A stretch of 64,000 nt of DNA from Leptospirales bacterium (GCA_016788865.1 JAEUSB010000095.1:168707-232706), one strand, 5' to 3'; positions 1 through 9,344 are shown, numbered from the stretch's first letter. The notes: generated by a model from the sequence alone, not told the origin. Made by a program: numbers and translations.

Positions 1-1536
1 GTTTTGCAAACAACCTTCCGCGTTGGGGTAGTTACGATCACGCAGTATCGTTCCAAGCAAATCGTTCTTCCACATGGAATTAACGTCCTTGCCGATTCGC
101 ATTGCGTTGAACGGACCAATGGAGGGAAGAATCGGACTACCGCAGCCGAGCAGGAAGGCCTTCTTGCCCGCAACTTTGCGTATGAGTTCATAGGTTTGTC
201 TCAACCGGGTTGCCGGAGCAAGCCGCGGATCGTGGTATTGACCGCGATAAGCGCCAGCGTAGAGAAAATCCAATTTCAGATAAGGGATTCCCCAGACATG
301 AACAATCGTGTGGATCACGTTCTCAAGCCAGGCTTTGAAGCGAGGGTGCGTCACGTCGAAGGTAAAGGTGTTTCCACCCCACAATGGATTGAATAGTCCA
401 AATACCGGATCGCCCTCGCTGTCGCGCAAAAGGAAATCCTGGTTCTCACGAAATGCATCCGAATCCGGTCTCGCAACAAAAGGAGCAAGCCACAGGCCAG
501 GTGTGAGCCCGTTCTCGCGCGTTGCATCTGCCAGAAATTTCATTCCGGACGGAAACGAAGGAGCTGTCTTTAGCCAATCACCTATGTTCTTCTGCCACCC
601 ATCATCAATCTGAAAGAAATCGATCTTGATATTTCTTTCGCGGATGAGTCTCAGATTCCGTAAAAGAATACCTTCTGAAATCTTGTTGTAGTAATGATAC
701 CAGGAACACCAGCCAGTGATTGCCCGGCCCGGTTTGGGTGGGTCAAAGGTTTGGGCGACGTCATTCGCTATTGTTTCCAGGAACTCAGCGGGATCGTTCT
801 GTTTGCGTTTGACGCGCACACGGGTGCGGGGCCTTTCGCCTGTGTTTTCAAAATGTTTCACACCAGTAAGCGAGATGATGGCATGTCCCGGCAAAAGGAT
901 GCCTGCACCATCCCAGATGATTGCGAGCTCTTCCAGTTTGCCAGAATGCGAACCAAGCTGAATCCTGAACTTAACAAACTGATCGCCTGGGCCAACGCTG
1001 GAAAAGGCAATGCACTTTCCATTCTTGCGCTTCAATGTCCTGGTGTTTGTTTCGAGCATTACCAGAAATTCAGAATGAAACGCTCCTCTCCTGGGAAGGA
1101 GGTTCAAGGGCAGCGGGAGCATTCCCTGCAAGAACGGCGTTTCAGGATTCTCGTCAATATCATGCTTCCACTTGAATATGGAAAAGTCGTCTACTTCATG
1201 GGGTTGCCTGGAACCCGTCCACGACCAGGAGTGGTAGCCATGCTGGAAAAGTCTCAACGACGAGTCCGGTGAGATGTCATCGTGAAGGGAAACGGAAGGA
1301 ACCTTGCGTTCGCGGGCACTCAAAACCAGCTCGAATCTTTCCAGGTAAACTGGAGTCGCGCCTTTCAGCTTAAGAGTCCCCTTCAGGGTTGAGTCCTTTT
1401 CCCCTGGCTTCCACTGGAAGGTTCCCTTTTCGGAATCGCGAACGATTCCGCGCTCTTCGAACTTCTCGGAGTAAATGCTTCCTTCGGGTTTGGCTCGGTA
1501 GTAAATGCGCGCTGTGAATCTGTCAAAGTATCCCAC
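1..1536 (-). CDS. GH36 alpha-galactosidase (partial, 3' end outside window)
   Basis: Hydrolyses terminal alpha-galactosyl residues. The minus strand is open for 512 codons from a GTG at 1536 to the window edge; an in-frame TGA lies a short way upstream, so GTG is the likely start. An N-terminal beta-sandwich contains FQHGYHSWSWTG, typical of GH36. The barrel shows GWCSWYHYY, FFQIDDGWQ, the nucleophile motif YLKLDF (Asp) and a later GCGSPILPSIG...MRIGKDV segment expected to hold the acid/base Asp. These match the melibiase family order. The gene begins one base after the stop of the symporter upstream, so the two are almost certainly co-transcribed and probably form an uptake-and-cleavage pair. 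No signal peptide is visible, suggesting a cytoplasmic enzyme. The substrate is inferred from family only. Confidence 0.88.
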   Translation of the reverse strand, partial: MGYFDRFTARIYYRAKPEGSIYSEKFEERGIVRDSEKGTFQWKPGEKDSTLKGTLKLKGATPVYLERFELVLSARERKVPSVSLHDDISPDSSLRLFQHGYHSWSWTGSRQPHEVDDFSIFKWKHDIDENPETPFLQGMLPLPLNLLPRRGAFHSEFLVMLETNTRTLKRKNGKCIAFSSVGPGDQFVKFRIQLGSHSGKLEELAIIWDGAGILLPGHAIISLTGVKHFENTGERPRTRVRVKRKQNDPAEFLETIANDVAQTFDPPKPGRAITGWCSWYHYYNKISEGILLRNLRLIRERNIKIDFFQIDDGWQKNIGDWLKTAPSFPSGMKFLADATRENGLTPGLWLAPFVARPDSDAFRENQDFLLRDSEGDPVFGLFNPLWGGNTFTFDVTHPRFKAWLENVIHTIVHVWGIPYLKLDFLYAGAYRGQYHDPRLAPATRLRQTYELIRKVAGKKAFLLGCGSPILPSIGPFNAMRIGKDVNSMWKNDLLGTILRDRNYPNAEGCLQN

Positions 1537-1537
1537 G

Positions 1538-3310
1538 TTAGGCGTCCTTCCGAATAGAGAATATCAAAATAGAAAGCGCAAACACCGACGCAATTCCGTA
1601 GAGATATGCCTGGTTCCAATTGCTAAAGACCAGAGAACCACCAAGGAAAAGCAGGCTGTATGTAAGCGCTGTGCCGGAAAACCAGGCAAGGAATTTGGGC
1701 CACAGGGCCTCGCGTGGCCCGGAGCCAAATTGGGCAAAGCCCGGTCCGGCCGGTCTGATTCTGTCGTAAAATTTCTGGAGCACAGGTTCTGGCTCCGGCT
1801 TTGTTGCGAAAGTAACGATCAAAGTTACCACGATTGTAACGCTTACAATGAAGAAGAGATTCCCTGGAAATGTACTCAGGCTATGCAACGTGCTTCCCGG
1901 AGTAGGATCGCCTGCAAAAATGCGAATCGTATGCATTCCCAGCACAATTACGGCAGGCGTTGCCATGGCTGCGATCTCAGACAAAGCGTTGATGCGCCAG
2001 TAATACCAGCGCAGGATTAGAACAAATCCGGTGCCTGCACCAAACTCCAGCAGAATCTTCCAGGCGCCAGAAATCGTTTCAAGCACGGTAAACGTAATCA
2101 GTAAGCTAACTACAAGTAAGAGGCCGGTCATCAGTCGCGCCGAAATCATGTAGTGCTTGTCAGTTGCCTCTTTGCGGAGGAAACGTTTGTAGAAATCGTT
2201 GATAAGATAGCTTGAGCCCCAGTTTAAATGCGTTGCAAGGGTTGACATGTAAGCCCCGAGGAATGCGGCTATCAGTAGTCCCCGCAAGGGAGTGGGCAAT
2301 AGGTCACGCATCAAGTAGACATAGCCATCTTCTTTCTGCCCGGCTCCAAGGCCTGGATAGAGAGCCAGTGCGGCCACACCTGCAACGATCCAGGGCCAGG
2401 GTCTAACGCAATAGTTCGCAATCACAAACCACAGAGTCGCAAGCATTCCATGTCTTTCGTCGCGAGCGGAGAGGATTCGCTGTGCTATGTATCCTCCGCC
2501 GCCAGGCTCTGCCCCTGGATACCACGATGCCCACCATTGAACGAGAATGAATGCTAAGAATGACAGTAATGGGATTGAATAAATAGGAGACAAATCACTG
2601 GCCTGCACCGTCGACTCCCCAAAAGTTGGAAAGAAGTTGTAGACCGACGGCGGAAGCACGTGCGAAATTCCTCCGGCTTTCTGAATGTCCGGATGCAACG
2701 TTGCGACTATTGCAAGGGCAATACAGCCAATCATTGCAATTGAAAACTGGAAGACGTCAGTGATTGCAACACCCCAGAGACCTGACACCGCCACGTAAAA
2801 TGCGGTCAGCACTGCGACGCCAGTCACCAGCATTTCTGCATTCAGATCAGGAAACATTCCTTTGAAGATTCGCACCATTGCAAGATTCACCCATCCCATG
2901 ATGATGCAATTGATGATTAGCCCAAAGTAAATCGCCTTGGTTCCACGTAGAATAGCCGCAGGTTTGCCGCTATATCTAAATTCAATGAGCTCAAGATCAG
3001 TCGTGAGCCCTGAGCGTCTCCATAGCCGAGCAAAAAAGAAAACAGTTAGCATTCCTCCGGCGGCCGAACACCACCAGATCCAGTTCCCGGCCACACCGCT
3101 CTGTCCAACGAGTCCCGCCACGGCCAGCGGCGTATCTGCGGCAAAGGTTGTTGCCACCATGCCCGTGCCTGCCAGCCAGAAAGGGACTCGGCCACCGCTG
3201 ACAAAAAACTCTGCTATGGTTTCTTTGTTTCGACCTCCATAAAGGCCGGCGCCCAGGCTTATTATGAAGTAGATTGCGATGACAACGAAGTCAGCCGTAT
3301 GAAATTCCAT
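1538..3310 (-). CDS. Sodium:solute symporter (SSS family)
   Basis: A 590-residue inner-membrane protein with about 13-14 hydrophobic segments, starting MEFHTADFVVIAIYF, as expected of SSS-family Na+-coupled permeases. The motifs WYPGAEPGGGGYIAQRIL and GGRVPFWLAGTGMVATTF resemble a bacterial subgroup of sugar/solute symporters of unassigned specificity. The stop codon is one base from the GTG start of the GH36 alpha-galactosidase, so the two form an operon; an alpha-galactoside or another sugar is therefore a reasonable but unproven substrate. A 78-base gap separates it from the hydrolase upstream, and its ribosome-binding site is weak. Confidence 0.85.
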   Translation of the reverse strand: MEFHTADFVVIAIYFIISLGAGLYGGRNKETIAEFFVSGGRVPFWLAGTGMVATTFAADTPLAVAGLVGQSGVAGNWIWWCSAAGGMLTVFFFARLWRRSGLTTDLELIEFRYSGKPAAILRGTKAIYFGLIINCIIMGWVNLAMVRIFKGMFPDLNAEMLVTGVAVLTAFYVAVSGLWGVAITDVFQFSIAMIGCIALAIVATLHPDIQKAGGISHVLPPSVYNFFPTFGESTVQASDLSPIYSIPLLSFLAFILVQWWASWYPGAEPGGGGYIAQRILSARDERHGMLATLWFVIANYCVRPWPWIVAGVAALALYPGLGAGQKEDGYVYLMRDLLPTPLRGLLIAAFLGAYMSTLATHLNWGSSYLINDFYKRFLRKEATDKHYMISARLMTGLLLVVSLLITFTVLETISGAWKILLEFGAGTGFVLILRWYYWRINALSEIAAMATPAVIVLGMHTIRIFAGDPTPGSTLHSLSTFPGNLFFIVSVTIVVTLIVTFATKPEPEPVLQKFYDRIRPAGPGFAQFGSGPREALWPKFLAWFSGTALTYSLLFLGGSLVFSNWNQAYLYGIASVFALSILIFSIRKDA

Positions 3311-3388
3311 TCGGGTCTAATCGAAACTACGGCCCGAGTTTGTAAACTGATTGGCGAGTGATTTGCAGGAACGGGCTGGGGCGGACTA

Positions 3389-4606
3389 TTACCGAGTTCT
3401 GCGCACTGTTTTCTTGCGTGCGGAATGTCTGGTTCCGCCCAATGCTCTGGCCACCCTTTTAGCCCCAGGAGGTTTTCGTGTCGGAGAAGACCTGGTGCGC
3501 TTTGGACTCCGCATGATTGCCTGTAGATACTGGCCGACCACGCGTTCTGCCCAGGAAGTTCCGCGCATTCCTTCCAGGTAAGCAACGTGGCTTCCGCGCT
3601 CCGTGTGGACCAGCATTGTCGAATCCAGATGCTCGAGCCAGTGGAGATTCTCCATGACGTTCTCGTTGACGCAAATAGGATCGTCCGCTGAATTCAGAAT
3701 CAAAAGCGGGGTTCTAATTCCCTTCACGACCTTGATAGGATTTGAATGCTTGTAATATTCCTCGCGCGACTCATAGCCAGCAAGGGCGTAGATACGATCC
3801 TGAAATTCCGCCAGGTTGTTCGCGAGTTTAGCGTGTTCGAAACCGCGGATTTCTGAGAGGCTAGGATGGCGCTCCAGAAAATAGCGAATCAAGCGGGTCC
3901 GCATAAGTTTGCTGTAAACCGGATGGACCCGCATAAACGCGACCTCGAGATCGTACGCAGGCGAGATTGCTACCGCTGCCTGAAATTTTCCCCGTGAACC
4001 GGACTCGCCCAGATACCGCGCGAGCAGGCCCGATCCTGCAGAGATACCAACGCCGAATAACGGTGCCTCCGGGAACTGTTTCTGAATCCGTGCCAGCTGT
4101 TCTGTAAGGTCAGAGGTTGATCCCATTGTATTGAATCGAGGTTTGCTAAGGGGAAGACTTCCGTGGCCACGACGAATGCATACGACAGCGGTCCAGTTGA
4201 GATTCCGGATACAGCGAACCATGCTCGTGACGTCCTGTTCATCACCACTGATAGTGTGAAAGACTACGACGATTGGGGTTCTTGACTTCTTGCTTTCTTC
4301 CATTCCAGACCATGCAAGCCCCGTCGTTCCGCCGTCCTTCATTTTGAGTTGTTCGATGCGATCATAATGGTACGGCTTTGCGCGAAACTCTCGAAAGAGA
4401 AACAATAGCAGCATCAAGTGATTGTTGAAACACCAGAACGTAGGCTTGTAAGGCTCACTCAGCACAGGGCATTGCTCGATGATGCTACGATGAAACGAGC
4501 TGTTCTTGAAATGGAGGACCGGGCGCCGGATAACTCGCAGATAGTAATAGGCAGTGTAGGAAGCAAAAGTGGCCAGGACGGCCACCGCTAGTAGATGCAG
4601 AATCAA
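3389..4606 (-). CDS. YheT/ABHD1-3-like alpha/beta hydrolase, membrane-anchored
   Basis: An alpha/beta hydrolase of the YheT (UPF0017) type. An N-terminal hydrophobic stretch (LAVAVLATFASYTAYYYL) suggests an inner-membrane anchor. The core has a VVVFHTISGDE oxyanion region, the nucleophile elbow GVGISAGSGLL (G-x-S-x-G), an acidic residue in NSADDPICV and a His in RGSHVAY, completing a catalytic triad. The C-terminus is a basic, Arg/Lys/Ser-rich tail of about 40 residues. The start is uncertain: the frame is open upstream into xerD, but no ATG or GTG lies after the xerD stop until GTG at 4585; TTG at 4606, with GAG-rich bases before it, is my choice. Substrate unknown; acyl esters are typical of the family. 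Confidence 0.75.
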   Translation of the reverse strand: MILHLLAVAVLATFASYTAYYYLRVIRRPVLHFKNSSFHRSIIEQCPVLSEPYKPTFWCFNNHLMLLLFLFREFRAKPYHYDRIEQLKMKDGGTTGLAWSGMEESKKSRTPIVVVFHTISGDEQDVTSMVRCIRNLNWTAVVCIRRGHGSLPLSKPRFNTMGSTSDLTEQLARIQKQFPEAPLFGVGISAGSGLLARYLGESGSRGKFQAAVAISPAYDLEVAFMRVHPVYSKLMRTRLIRYFLERHPSLSEIRGFEHAKLANNLAEFQDRIYALAGYESREEYYKHSNPIKVVKGIRTPLLILNSADDPICVNENVMENLHWLEHLDSTMLVHTERGSHVAYLEGMRGTSWAERVVGQYLQAIMRSPKRTRSSPTRKPPGAKRVARALGGTRHSARKKTVRRTR

Positions 4607-4637
4607 TTTCTCAACGTTGGTGTTGGGCCACTCGGTA

Positions 4638-5543
4638 TTACCCGCGCGGATGATACTTTTTGTGAACTTCTTTAAGCGTGCGATTCGCCAGGTGTGTATA
4701 AACTTGCGTTGTCGAGATGTCGATGTGACCCAGGAGTTCCTGAACGCTACGAAGGTCTGCATTGTTTTCAATCATATGCGTTGCGAAGCTATGACGGAAG
4801 GTATGTGGTGTAACAACCTTGGCGATGTTGGTCCTTTCAAGATACTTCTTCAGCAGTCGCCAGACCGATTTGCGATTCAGCGAATCGCCCTTTTTGCTTA
4901 TAAAGAGGCAAGGGCTCGTTCTTTCTTTAAGAATGTCATCGCGTGCCTGGTCGGTGTATTTTTTCAGAATTGCTTTTGAATGCTCCCCAAACGGGACAAG
5001 TCGTTCACGGCCACCTTTGCCGCGCACAGTTATGAACATGTTTTCCATATCCACGTCTTCCATCTTGAGCTGGCAAGCTTCAGAGATGCGCAGTCCACTT
5101 GAGTAGAGTAGCTCAAAGATAGCCTTGTCGCGCATTTCGTAAGGATCAGTTTCTTTGATTGCTCCAAACAGATCGTTGATTTCAGCAATGGTCAAATAGT
5201 CGGGCAGGGTGCGCTGGACTTCAGGAGCTTGAACCTTGTCGACGGGATTCTTTGTGACGCGCTTTTCTTCTTTTAGATAACGGTAGAACTGACGGAGCGC
5301 CGCCACGGATCTTGCCAGCGACCGGCTTGAAATCTTTTTGCGTTTCTGATCCTTTAAGAAGCTGGTGATGTCGTCGGTTTCGATCTTGAGCAGGTCTTTC
5401 TTTTTTCCCTGCGCATAGTTATGGAACTTCTTGAGATCGTAGGTATAGGAGAAAATGGAATTCTCTGACAGTCCCTTCTCCACAAGAAGGTAATCCTGAA
5501 AATCTTTGATCATTTTTTGTGCAGTTGCAATGCTCTTGGCCAC
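4638..5543 (-). CDS. xerD: Tyrosine recombinase XerD
   Basis: A 301-residue site-specific recombinase, the usual length for chromosome dimer resolution enzymes acting with XerC at dif. It has an N-terminal SAM-like core-binding domain (residues 10-95) and a C-terminal catalytic domain with the full set: Arg in SSGLRISEA, Lys in VRGKGGRER, HTFRHSFATH, LGHIDISTT and the nucleophilic Tyr in TQVYTHL. It starts with GTG, preceded six bases upstream by GGGGAG. Nothing nearby suggests an integron or phage, so a housekeeping XerD role is favoured over a mobile integrase. It lies upstream of the YheT-like hydrolase on the same strand, with a gap of about 30 bases. Confidence 0.92.
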   Translation of the reverse strand: MAKSIATAQKMIKDFQDYLLVEKGLSENSIFSYTYDLKKFHNYAQGKKKDLLKIETDDITSFLKDQKRKKISSRSLARSVAALRQFYRYLKEEKRVTKNPVDKVQAPEVQRTLPDYLTIAEINDLFGAIKETDPYEMRDKAIFELLYSSGLRISEACQLKMEDVDMENMFITVRGKGGRERLVPFGEHSKAILKKYTDQARDDILKERTSPCLFISKKGDSLNRKSVWRLLKKYLERTNIAKVVTPHTFRHSFATHMIENNADLRSVQELLGHIDISTTQVYTHLANRTLKEVHKKYHPRG

Positions 5544-5753
5544 AGTATGCTCCCCAATAAATCATCGGTGTAACCAGACCAATCGCATGTAACTTTTTTG
5601 ACCCTTTCCCCGCGTTTAGTCGCATCGGAAACCGGTTCGTTATGTCGTATTGGCAAGTCTCGGGAACAAATCGATTTCTGCCTTGCCGGTGTGAACACTG
5701 GTTCCCAATCCAGGTTGCACCCTGGCGCGGTTTTGCCGATCTGGCCTTGCGTT

Positions 5754-7190
5754 ATGAAAGAAGAAAAAGCCCCAGAGAAAAAGCCCCAGGACAAGCCAAA
5801 GGAAAACAAGAAGAAGGTCGAGGACCCGCTCAAAGACATTGTGGCTCTTGCCAAGCGTCGCGGTTTTGTTTATCCCGGTTCCGACATTTACGGGGGGCTC
5901 GCAAATACATTTGATTACGGACCGTACGGAACCGAGCTTTTGCGAAACATCAAGGATCTCTGGTGGCGCGCGTTTGTTCGAGAGCGCGAGGACGTTGTTG
6001 GACTCGATAGTTCTATTCTACTCCATCCAGAAGTATGGAAAGCCAGCGGCCATGTTGACTCGTTCAGCGACCCTTTGATCGATTGCAAACAGTGCAAATC
6101 ACGTTTTCGGGCGGATCAGTTGGTAGAACAGATTGCGCCTGACGCGCCCAAGGGCATGAGCCTGGACCAACTGCAAGAATGGTTCACAAAGAACCAGACG
6201 CAATGCCCCACGTGCGGAAGCAAAGGCACATTCACTCCACCCCGCCAGTTTAACTTGATGTTTGAAACCAAAACCGGCGCAAGCGGACAGGACATGACAA
6301 TCTATCTGCGCCCGGAAACCGCGCAGGGCATCTTCATCAACTTTAAGAACATTGTAGATACTTGTCGCGTTAAGGTTCCCTTTGGCGTAGCTCAGATTGG
6401 AAAAAGTTTCAGAAACGAAATTGTGGCCCGCCAGTTTGTTTTTCGCACGCGCGAATTTGAACAAATGGAAATGGAGTTCTTCTGTGCTCCTGGAACACAG
6501 GCTGAATGGTTTGAGCACTGGGTGCAGTATTGCATGGACTTCCTGATTAGAATTGGCTTGAAGAAGGAAAACCTGCGCGTGCGTCGCCATGAAAAAGACG
6601 AGCTTTCCTTCTACTCTGAGGGCACGGTTGATATCGAATACAATTTTCCGTTTGGTTGGGGAGAGATCTGGGGCATTGCATCCCGCACCGACTACGATTT
6701 GAAACGGCACGCGCAATTCTCCGGCAAACCTATCGAGTACCACGATTCGGAAAAGAACGAGAAGTTTGTCCCGTATGTTGTTGAGCCTGCGCTGGGCCTC
6801 AATCGCCTGATGCTTGCTATCATTTGCGACGCATACTATGTTGAACGCGAAGGAACACCTGAAGTTCGCACCGTTCTTGGTTTGGCACCCGGTCTGGCCC
6901 CGGTGAAAGTCGGGATATTCCCCCTTATGAAAAAGGACGGCCTCGCTGAGATTGCTCGTGAAATCTACAAGACTTTGGCGCCATATTTCCAGGTCGAGTA
7001 TGATCAGTCAGGAGCGATTGGAAGACGTTATTACAGACAGGATGAACTGGGCACTCCTTTTTGCATTACGGTTGATTACGATACAAAAGAAAATAATACC
7101 GTTACGCTGCGTGAGCGCGATTCGACCAAACAGGAACGCGTGAAGATTGAAGATCTCGTTAAGATCTTGCGAGACAAAGTAGTTAGCTGA
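5754..7190 (+). CDS. glyQS: Glycyl-tRNA synthetase, alpha2 type
   Basis: Charges tRNA-Gly with glycine. The 478-residue single-chain form belongs to the homodimeric class II type (archaeal/eukaryal/low-GC bacterial), not the split alpha-beta enzyme. Class II motifs are seen in TFDYGPYGTELLRNIKDLWW, RPETAQGIFINFKN, VAQIGKSFRNEI and EPALGLNRL. A C-x2-C pair in CKQCKS and another in CPTCGS suggest a zinc site. The ATG at 5754 begins a Lys/Glu/Pro-rich tail of about 25 residues before the conserved core; the frame is open further upstream, but those residues look non-coding. It is divergent from xerD across 210 bases in which I could not place a convincing promoter. Confidence 0.95.
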   Translation: MKEEKAPEKKPQDKPKENKKKVEDPLKDIVALAKRRGFVYPGSDIYGGLANTFDYGPYGTELLRNIKDLWWRAFVREREDVVGLDSSILLHPEVWKASGHVDSFSDPLIDCKQCKSRFRADQLVEQIAPDAPKGMSLDQLQEWFTKNQTQCPTCGSKGTFTPPRQFNLMFETKTGASGQDMTIYLRPETAQGIFINFKNIVDTCRVKVPFGVAQIGKSFRNEIVARQFVFRTREFEQMEMEFFCAPGTQAEWFEHWVQYCMDFLIRIGLKKENLRVRRHEKDELSFYSEGTVDIEYNFPFGWGEIWGIASRTDYDLKRHAQFSGKPIEYHDSEKNEKFVPYVVEPALGLNRLMLAIICDAYYVEREGTPEVRTVLGLAPGLAPVKVGIFPLMKKDGLAEIAREIYKTLAPYFQVEYDQSGAIGRRYYRQDELGTPFCITVDYDTKENNTVTLRERDSTKQERVKIEDLVKILRDKVVS

Positions 7191-7276
7191 TCCTCATTTC
7201 TTGCGGACGCAGGTCTCGTTTTGGCGAACCTGCTGACCTCGAGTTTTACAGCGCGCTCCCCTCGGCGCACCTGTGG

Positions 7277-7834
7277 TCAACCAATGGCCAGGTCTGCCAA
7301 TCGCTTCTGTTCTGCCCGCTCAACGGCGTGGGCCAACTCACGGACGCAGCGATCAATTAAGTCGCCTAACGTTACGTCATTCCGCATCTTTTCTTCATCC
7401 AGCTCGCCGCGTGAAACGGGCATTGCGAGCGATGCTCCCGGGATTACAGGCACGTTCATCACGCGCAACGTTTCGAGCAGGGCAAGGTTTGCATGGGTTG
7501 AAGCAGGAGCGGCGTTCAAAACAGCAACAGGCTTGTTTACCAGCTCGCCGGATCCAACAATCCAATCGAGGGCATTCTTCATCACACCGGTAACTCCATG
7601 GGCATACTCAGGGCTTGCAATGATGACGGCGTCCGCTGCGCGGATTTGCTTTCGGAATTCCAGCACGGCTTCAAAAGGACCGAACTCAACGTCCGGATTG
7701 AATAAGGGCATTGATCCCATGCGGTGAAAGATCGTAACTTCTACGCCGGCAGATCTTTCCTGAATAAGGCGCAGCAGCGCCGAGTTCTTTGAGCGTGCGC
7801 GCAGGCTGCCGGAAATCCCAAGAATCTTGATCAT
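7277..7834 (-). CDS. NADPH-dependent FMN reductase family protein
   Basis: A 185-residue flavodoxin-like protein starting MIKILGISGSLR, whose GSLRARSKNS loop binds the FMN phosphate. SPEYAHGVTGVMKNALDW matches the second conserved FMN_red signature. Such proteins reduce quinones, chromate or azo compounds with NAD(P)H in the cytoplasm. The ATG at 7834 is chosen because the flavodoxin fold begins there; upstream residues are not family-like. It is convergent with glyQS, with an 86-base gap that holds no strong terminator. Confidence 0.85.
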   Translation of the reverse strand: MIKILGISGSLRARSKNSALLRLIQERSAGVEVTIFHRMGSMPLFNPDVEFGPFEAVLEFRKQIRAADAVIIASPEYAHGVTGVMKNALDWIVGSGELVNKPVAVLNAAPASTHANLALLETLRVMNVPVIPGASLAMPVSRGELDEEKMRNDVTLGDLIDRCVRELAHAVERAEQKRLADLAIG

Positions 7835-7983
7835 ACAGAGAAATACGCAAACGATCCTGTTCGCTGTTGTCGCGTCGTTTTTTTGCACGCCCCACGAGCC
7901 GGTCAGCCTGTGCAAACAGGCCAGACCAGACTGACACACCCGGCTTCAAATTGAATTGACAAAAAAAGGGCCCAGATCAAACG

Positions 7984-7997
7984 GTAAACCAGTTTAC
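7984..7997. promoter_or_regulatory. Palindromic operator for the SRPBCC-marR operon
   Basis: A perfect 14-base inverted repeat, GTAAACCAGTTTAC, lies 22 bases before the ATG at 8020. A TTGACA hexamer lies about 25 bases upstream. The position, over the expected transcription start region of an operon that encodes its own MarR-family protein, suggests an autoregulatory operator. A good ribosome-binding site (AAAGGAG) follows. Confidence 0.6.
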
Positions 7998-8019
7998 TAA
8001 TAAAGAAAAGGAGCTCAAT

Positions 8020-8439
8020 ATGTGGAGTAAATCGTTCTCAAAGAAGGTCAGTTCGGTCAGAGTCCAGGACTTATGGAAAGTCTGGTCTGACGTCAACCAG
8101 TGGCATACATGGCAGACTGACCTGGATTTTGCGCGACTTGAGGGACCGTTCGTTGCCGGGAATTCATTCCTACTGCGGCCCAAAGGAGGCCCGGAAATCA
8201 AAATCCAGTTGCTCAGTGTCCAGGAAAATCGGGAATTCACGGACCTGACTCGTTTTCCACTTGCCAGGATGTACGGGGCGCATGAATTCCTCGAGCAAGA
8301 CGGCGAGCTGGAAATAAAAACTACAATTAGCATTGAAGGTCCGCTTGCATTTCTGTGGCGTAAGCTCGTAGCAGAAGATGTTGCGAATAGTTTACCCGCT
8401 CAAACAGAAGCGTTAGTCGACAGGGTAAGGAATGGCTAA
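8020..8439 (+). CDS. SRPBCC (START/Bet v1-like) domain protein
   Basis: A 139-residue small protein of the polyketide cyclase/dehydrase-lipid transport superfamily. It opens with WSKSFSKKV, has the VWKVWSDVNQWHTWQ helix typical of the fold, and alternates beta strands before a C-terminal helix (LVAEDVANSLPAQTEALV). Members bind hydrophobic ligands in a helix-grip cavity. It overlaps the following marR gene by 8 bases, so the pair is translationally coupled. A common arrangement is a MarR repressor controlling a ligand-binding or detoxifying partner; the ligand is unknown. Confidence 0.75.
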   Translation: MWSKSFSKKVSSVRVQDLWKVWSDVNQWHTWQTDLDFARLEGPFVAGNSFLLRPKGGPEIKIQLLSVQENREFTDLTRFPLARMYGAHEFLEQDGELEIKTTISIEGPLAFLWRKLVAEDVANSLPAQTEALVDRVRNG

Positions 8440-8905
8440 ATCGGCGTTCAAGCATGCCTCGGCAGATGCAAGTCCTGGGTTCTTACTCTGGAAGCTAACC
8501 ACGCTCTGGCGACAGAAGCTGGAAGAGATACTGGGTCGGTACGGAATCAATCAGACCCAATATGCCATCCTGGCCTCGCTGAAGTGGTTTGAAGAACAGG
8601 GTGAGCCCACCACGCAATCGCATCTTGTGGAGCATGCTAAGATCGAGAAGATGACCGTCTCAAAATCAATTCGCCTGCTTGAGCAAGCCGGATTCGTTTT
8701 GCGTAGCACGTCAACCCGTGATCAGCGTGCTGTTGCAGTTAGATTCACAGAGTCTGGATCAAAAATAATCCGGAAAGCAATTGCAGCGGTTGAGAACGCG
8801 GACGACGAGTTCTTTGGCGTTTTGAATCAAAGGCAGCTTGCGGAGTTCAAGACGTTAACCGCTGACTTGATTGGGAAAAACGGATCCAGCGATATTGCCG
8901 GATAG
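8432..8905 (+). CDS. MarR-family transcriptional regulator
   Basis: A 157-residue winged-helix repressor. The DNA-binding core spans roughly residues 35-105: YGINQTQYAILASL, then HLVEHAKIEKMTVSKSIR (recognition helix), then VLRSTSTRDQRAVAVRFT (wing with the D-x-R motif). Flanking helices form the dimer interface. The start overlaps the end of the SRPBCC gene. It probably binds the palindrome at 7984-7997 and responds to a small phenolic or lipophilic ligand, as is usual for the family; that is inference. Confidence 0.87.
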   Translation: MAKSAFKHASADASPGFLLWKLTTLWRQKLEEILGRYGINQTQYAILASLKWFEEQGEPTTQSHLVEHAKIEKMTVSKSIRLLEQAGFVLRSTSTRDQRAVAVRFTESGSKIIRKAIAAVENADDEFFGVLNQRQLAEFKTLTADLIGKNGSSDIAG

Positions 8906-8909
8906 CCGC

Positions 8910-9344
8910 TCAGCCTACTGACTTTTCAATCCGCGTAAGGTGTGCATCTCTATGCAGGAAACGCTTGAACCAGCGGTCTCTTCCGGTTCTCTCAAGCTCA
9001 GCTAGCCTTGACGCATCGAGTTTCGATACGAGTTGATCCATGCTTTCAAACGCCTCTACCGCCATTTTTGCACCGGCCTGAAATTCGATCCCCGCTGAAA
9101 TCTCGCGAATCGAATCATTGATTGCAAATACATTGTCTCCGTCCGGAACTGCTGTGAGCACCCCGCTAGAAGTCCATTTCTCAATACGGATCTGCGTCAT
9201 CTTCTCCCAGAATGCAAGGTGAACAATCATTGTACCTATTGTCCATCCGCCTCCAATGTCCTTGCGCCAGAGCGATGGGTCTAACCGGCCAAGGAGACTC
9301 CGCAACCTGTCTGTTTGGCCTTTGTTCTCAGCTCGAAAGTCCAT
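8910..9344 (-). CDS. DinB-family (DfsB) four-helix protein
   Basis: A 144-residue protein of the DinB/YfiT-like metal-binding four-helix-bundle fold. A His in [12 protein letters not shown] and two in [13 protein letters not shown] occupy the expected metal-ligand positions of the three-His site. The N-terminus ([16 protein letters not shown]) fits the first helix and the family's W-x-(I/V)-x-x-x-x-x-H pattern. Members include thiol transferases and stress proteins; the function here is unknown. It is convergent with marR, separated by 4 bases. Confidence 0.72.
   Translation of the reverse strand: MDFRAENKGQTDRLRSLLGRLDPSLWRKDIGGGWTIGTMIVHLAFWEKMTQIRIEKWTSSGVLTAVPDGDNVFAINDSIREISAGIEFQAGAKMAVEAFESMDQLVSKLDASRLAELERTGRDRWFKRFLHRDAHLTRIEKSVG

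Noticed and set aside
4..396. Plus-strand ORFs in the first 1.3 kb
   Set aside because: They lie opposite the GH36 alpha-galactosidase, whose motifs are clear on the minus strand.
5544..5753. Possible T-box or other leader upstream of glyQS
   Set aside because: Only a short five-pair hairpin (CCAGG/CCTGG) is visible; no T-box sequence or specifier arrangement was found.
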